DNA of 13,074 bases, taken from NCBI GenBank assembly GCA_022566235.1, contig JADFJI010000024.1, forward strand, positions 1-13,074. The letters run 5' to 3'. The position numbers were made by a program, and so were the translations under genes. Of this stretch, positions 12,407-13,074 are shown one piece after another (the stretch's first letter is position 1; each line of letters opens with the position of its first letter). A model generated the notes under the pieces. The model made no database searches. It was not told the origin of the DNA and saw only the letters and a list, made by a program, of their open reading frames with translations. Source of the DNA: Chloroflexota bacterium. Its GTDB lineage: Bacteria > Chloroflexota > Dehalococcoidia > Plut-88900.

Positions 12407-13074
12407 TCAAAGCGCTCCGGTTTCCCTCAAGCCAGTGATGTCGTCCCAGGAGTAGCCGAACTCCAGGAGGACCTCCTCTGTATGTTGGCCTATCTCCGGG
12501 GCCGGGCCCCTGGCCCGTGCCTCGCTCCTTCCGAACCCGATGGGGGTGTTCACAGTCCGGTAGGAGCCCAGGGCCGGGTGTTCCAGGCCGGCCAGGTAGT
12601 CATTGTCCTTCACCTGGGGGTCGTCCATCACCTCCGTGAGGTCCTGAATAGGGGCCCAGATCACCTGGTTTTCGTTCAGAAGAAGGCCCCACTGGTCCCG
12701 GGTCTTGGTGGCGAAGATCTGATCGAAGAGGGTGATAAGCTCGGTGTTATGGGCCAGCAGCCCTTCGGTAGTGGAATACTCCGGGACCCGGGCCAGGTCT
12801 GGTTGTCCCAGGGCGGCGCAGACCCTTGCCCAGTATGGATCGGGGTTGGGGTTTTCCAGGATCAGCCACTTGTCGTCCCGGGTCAGATACCAGTTGGTGA
12901 TGGGGCTGGGGGTCTCGGTTCGGAGGGGCCTCCGGGAGGGGTTGCGTCCGGTGAGCAGGGCGACCTGAAGATCGCTGCTCAGGACCCAGAGGGCGACGTT
13001 AAAGAGAGAGCTGTATACCTCCTGACCCTGGCCCGTGCGCTCCCTCTCGTAGAGAGCGGCGAAGACCCCCGCGA
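12407..13074 (-). CDS. CaiB/BaiF family CoA-transferase, C-terminal part (5' partial)
   Basis: The frame is open from the right window edge to the TGA at 12407-12409, giving 222 codons including the stop. The visible part starts AGVFAALYERERTGQGQEV, the signature after the active-site region of class III (family III) CoA-transferases, then YSSLFNVALWVL, the segment WYLTRDDKWLILENPNPDPYWARVCAALG, and the C-terminal NQVIWAPIQDLTEVMDDPQVK and TPIGFGRSEARARGPAPEIGQHTEEVLLEFGYSWDDITGLRETGAL. These enzymes move CoA between carboxylic acids through an aspartyl-CoA intermediate; the catalytic Asp would lie in the missing N-terminal part. The substrate cannot be told. The SIS gene follows downstream on the same strand. 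The start must lie right of the window. Confidence 0.93.
   Translation of the reverse strand, partial: AGVFAALYERERTGQGQEVYSSLFNVALWVLSSDLQVALLTGRNPSRRPLRTETPSPITNWYLTRDDKWLILENPNPDPYWARVCAALGQPDLARVPEYSTTEGLLAHNTELITLFDQIFATKTRDQWGLLLNENQVIWAPIQDLTEVMDDPQVKDNDYLAGLEHPALGSYRTVNTPIGFGRSEARARGPAPEIGQHTEEVLLEFGYSWDDITGLRETGAL

Overview
The window looks like part of a bacterial chromosome, probably from a Chloroflexota (Dehalococcoidia or SAR202-like) metagenome or isolate. That assignment is an inference. It rests on the combination of a DUF3237 protein, a class III CoA-transferase, an F420/FMN split-barrel protein and a Mycobacterium-like dCTP deaminase, on the fairly high GC of the core genes, and on G/C-rich hairpin repeats between genes. 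No rRNA gene or other decisive marker is present.

Left part (1-2470). A tyrosine recombinase gene, open at the left window edge, ends 71 bp from the 3' end of a tRNA-Lys(UUU) gene on the opposite strand. This is the usual layout of an element integrated at a tRNA 3' end. The element would extend leftwards, out of the window. To the right are a short trace that may be an acyl-CoA synthetase C-terminus, an unknown AT-richer five-helix membrane protein, and a small PPOX-type FMN/F420-binding protein with a clear sigma70-type promoter.

Middle (2660-9250). On the minus strand lepB (signal peptidase I, with a near-consensus promoter) is followed by pyrE (orotate phosphoribosyltransferase). Divergent from lepB, the plus strand carries a SIMPL-domain lipoprotein gene closed by a 17-bp perfect hairpin. 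It is followed by dcd (dCTP deaminase, probably the bifunctional dUMP-forming type) and a complete riboflavin operon in the order ribD, ribE, ribBA, ribH. Together the rib genes convert GTP and ribulose 5-phosphate to riboflavin. No FMN riboswitch is visible in front of ribD.

Right part (9250-13074). A DUF3237 gene and an alpha/beta hydrolase gene are divergent and are bracketed by two related structured repeats. The right-hand repeat lies inside a 212-bp element with terminal inverted repeats and a CTAG target duplication, resembling an IS5-like MITE. The left CTAG copy contains the hydrolase stop codon. Beyond it, on the minus strand, are a GlmS-like double-SIS protein without a glutaminase domain and the C-terminal part of a CaiB/BaiF CoA-transferase that runs off the right edge. 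This part looks like accessory catabolic or modification metabolism, but no pathway can be named from the sequence.

I did not find a clearly new multi-gene system. The best leads are the MITE-like element, the tRNA-linked integrase and the unusual SIS protein.
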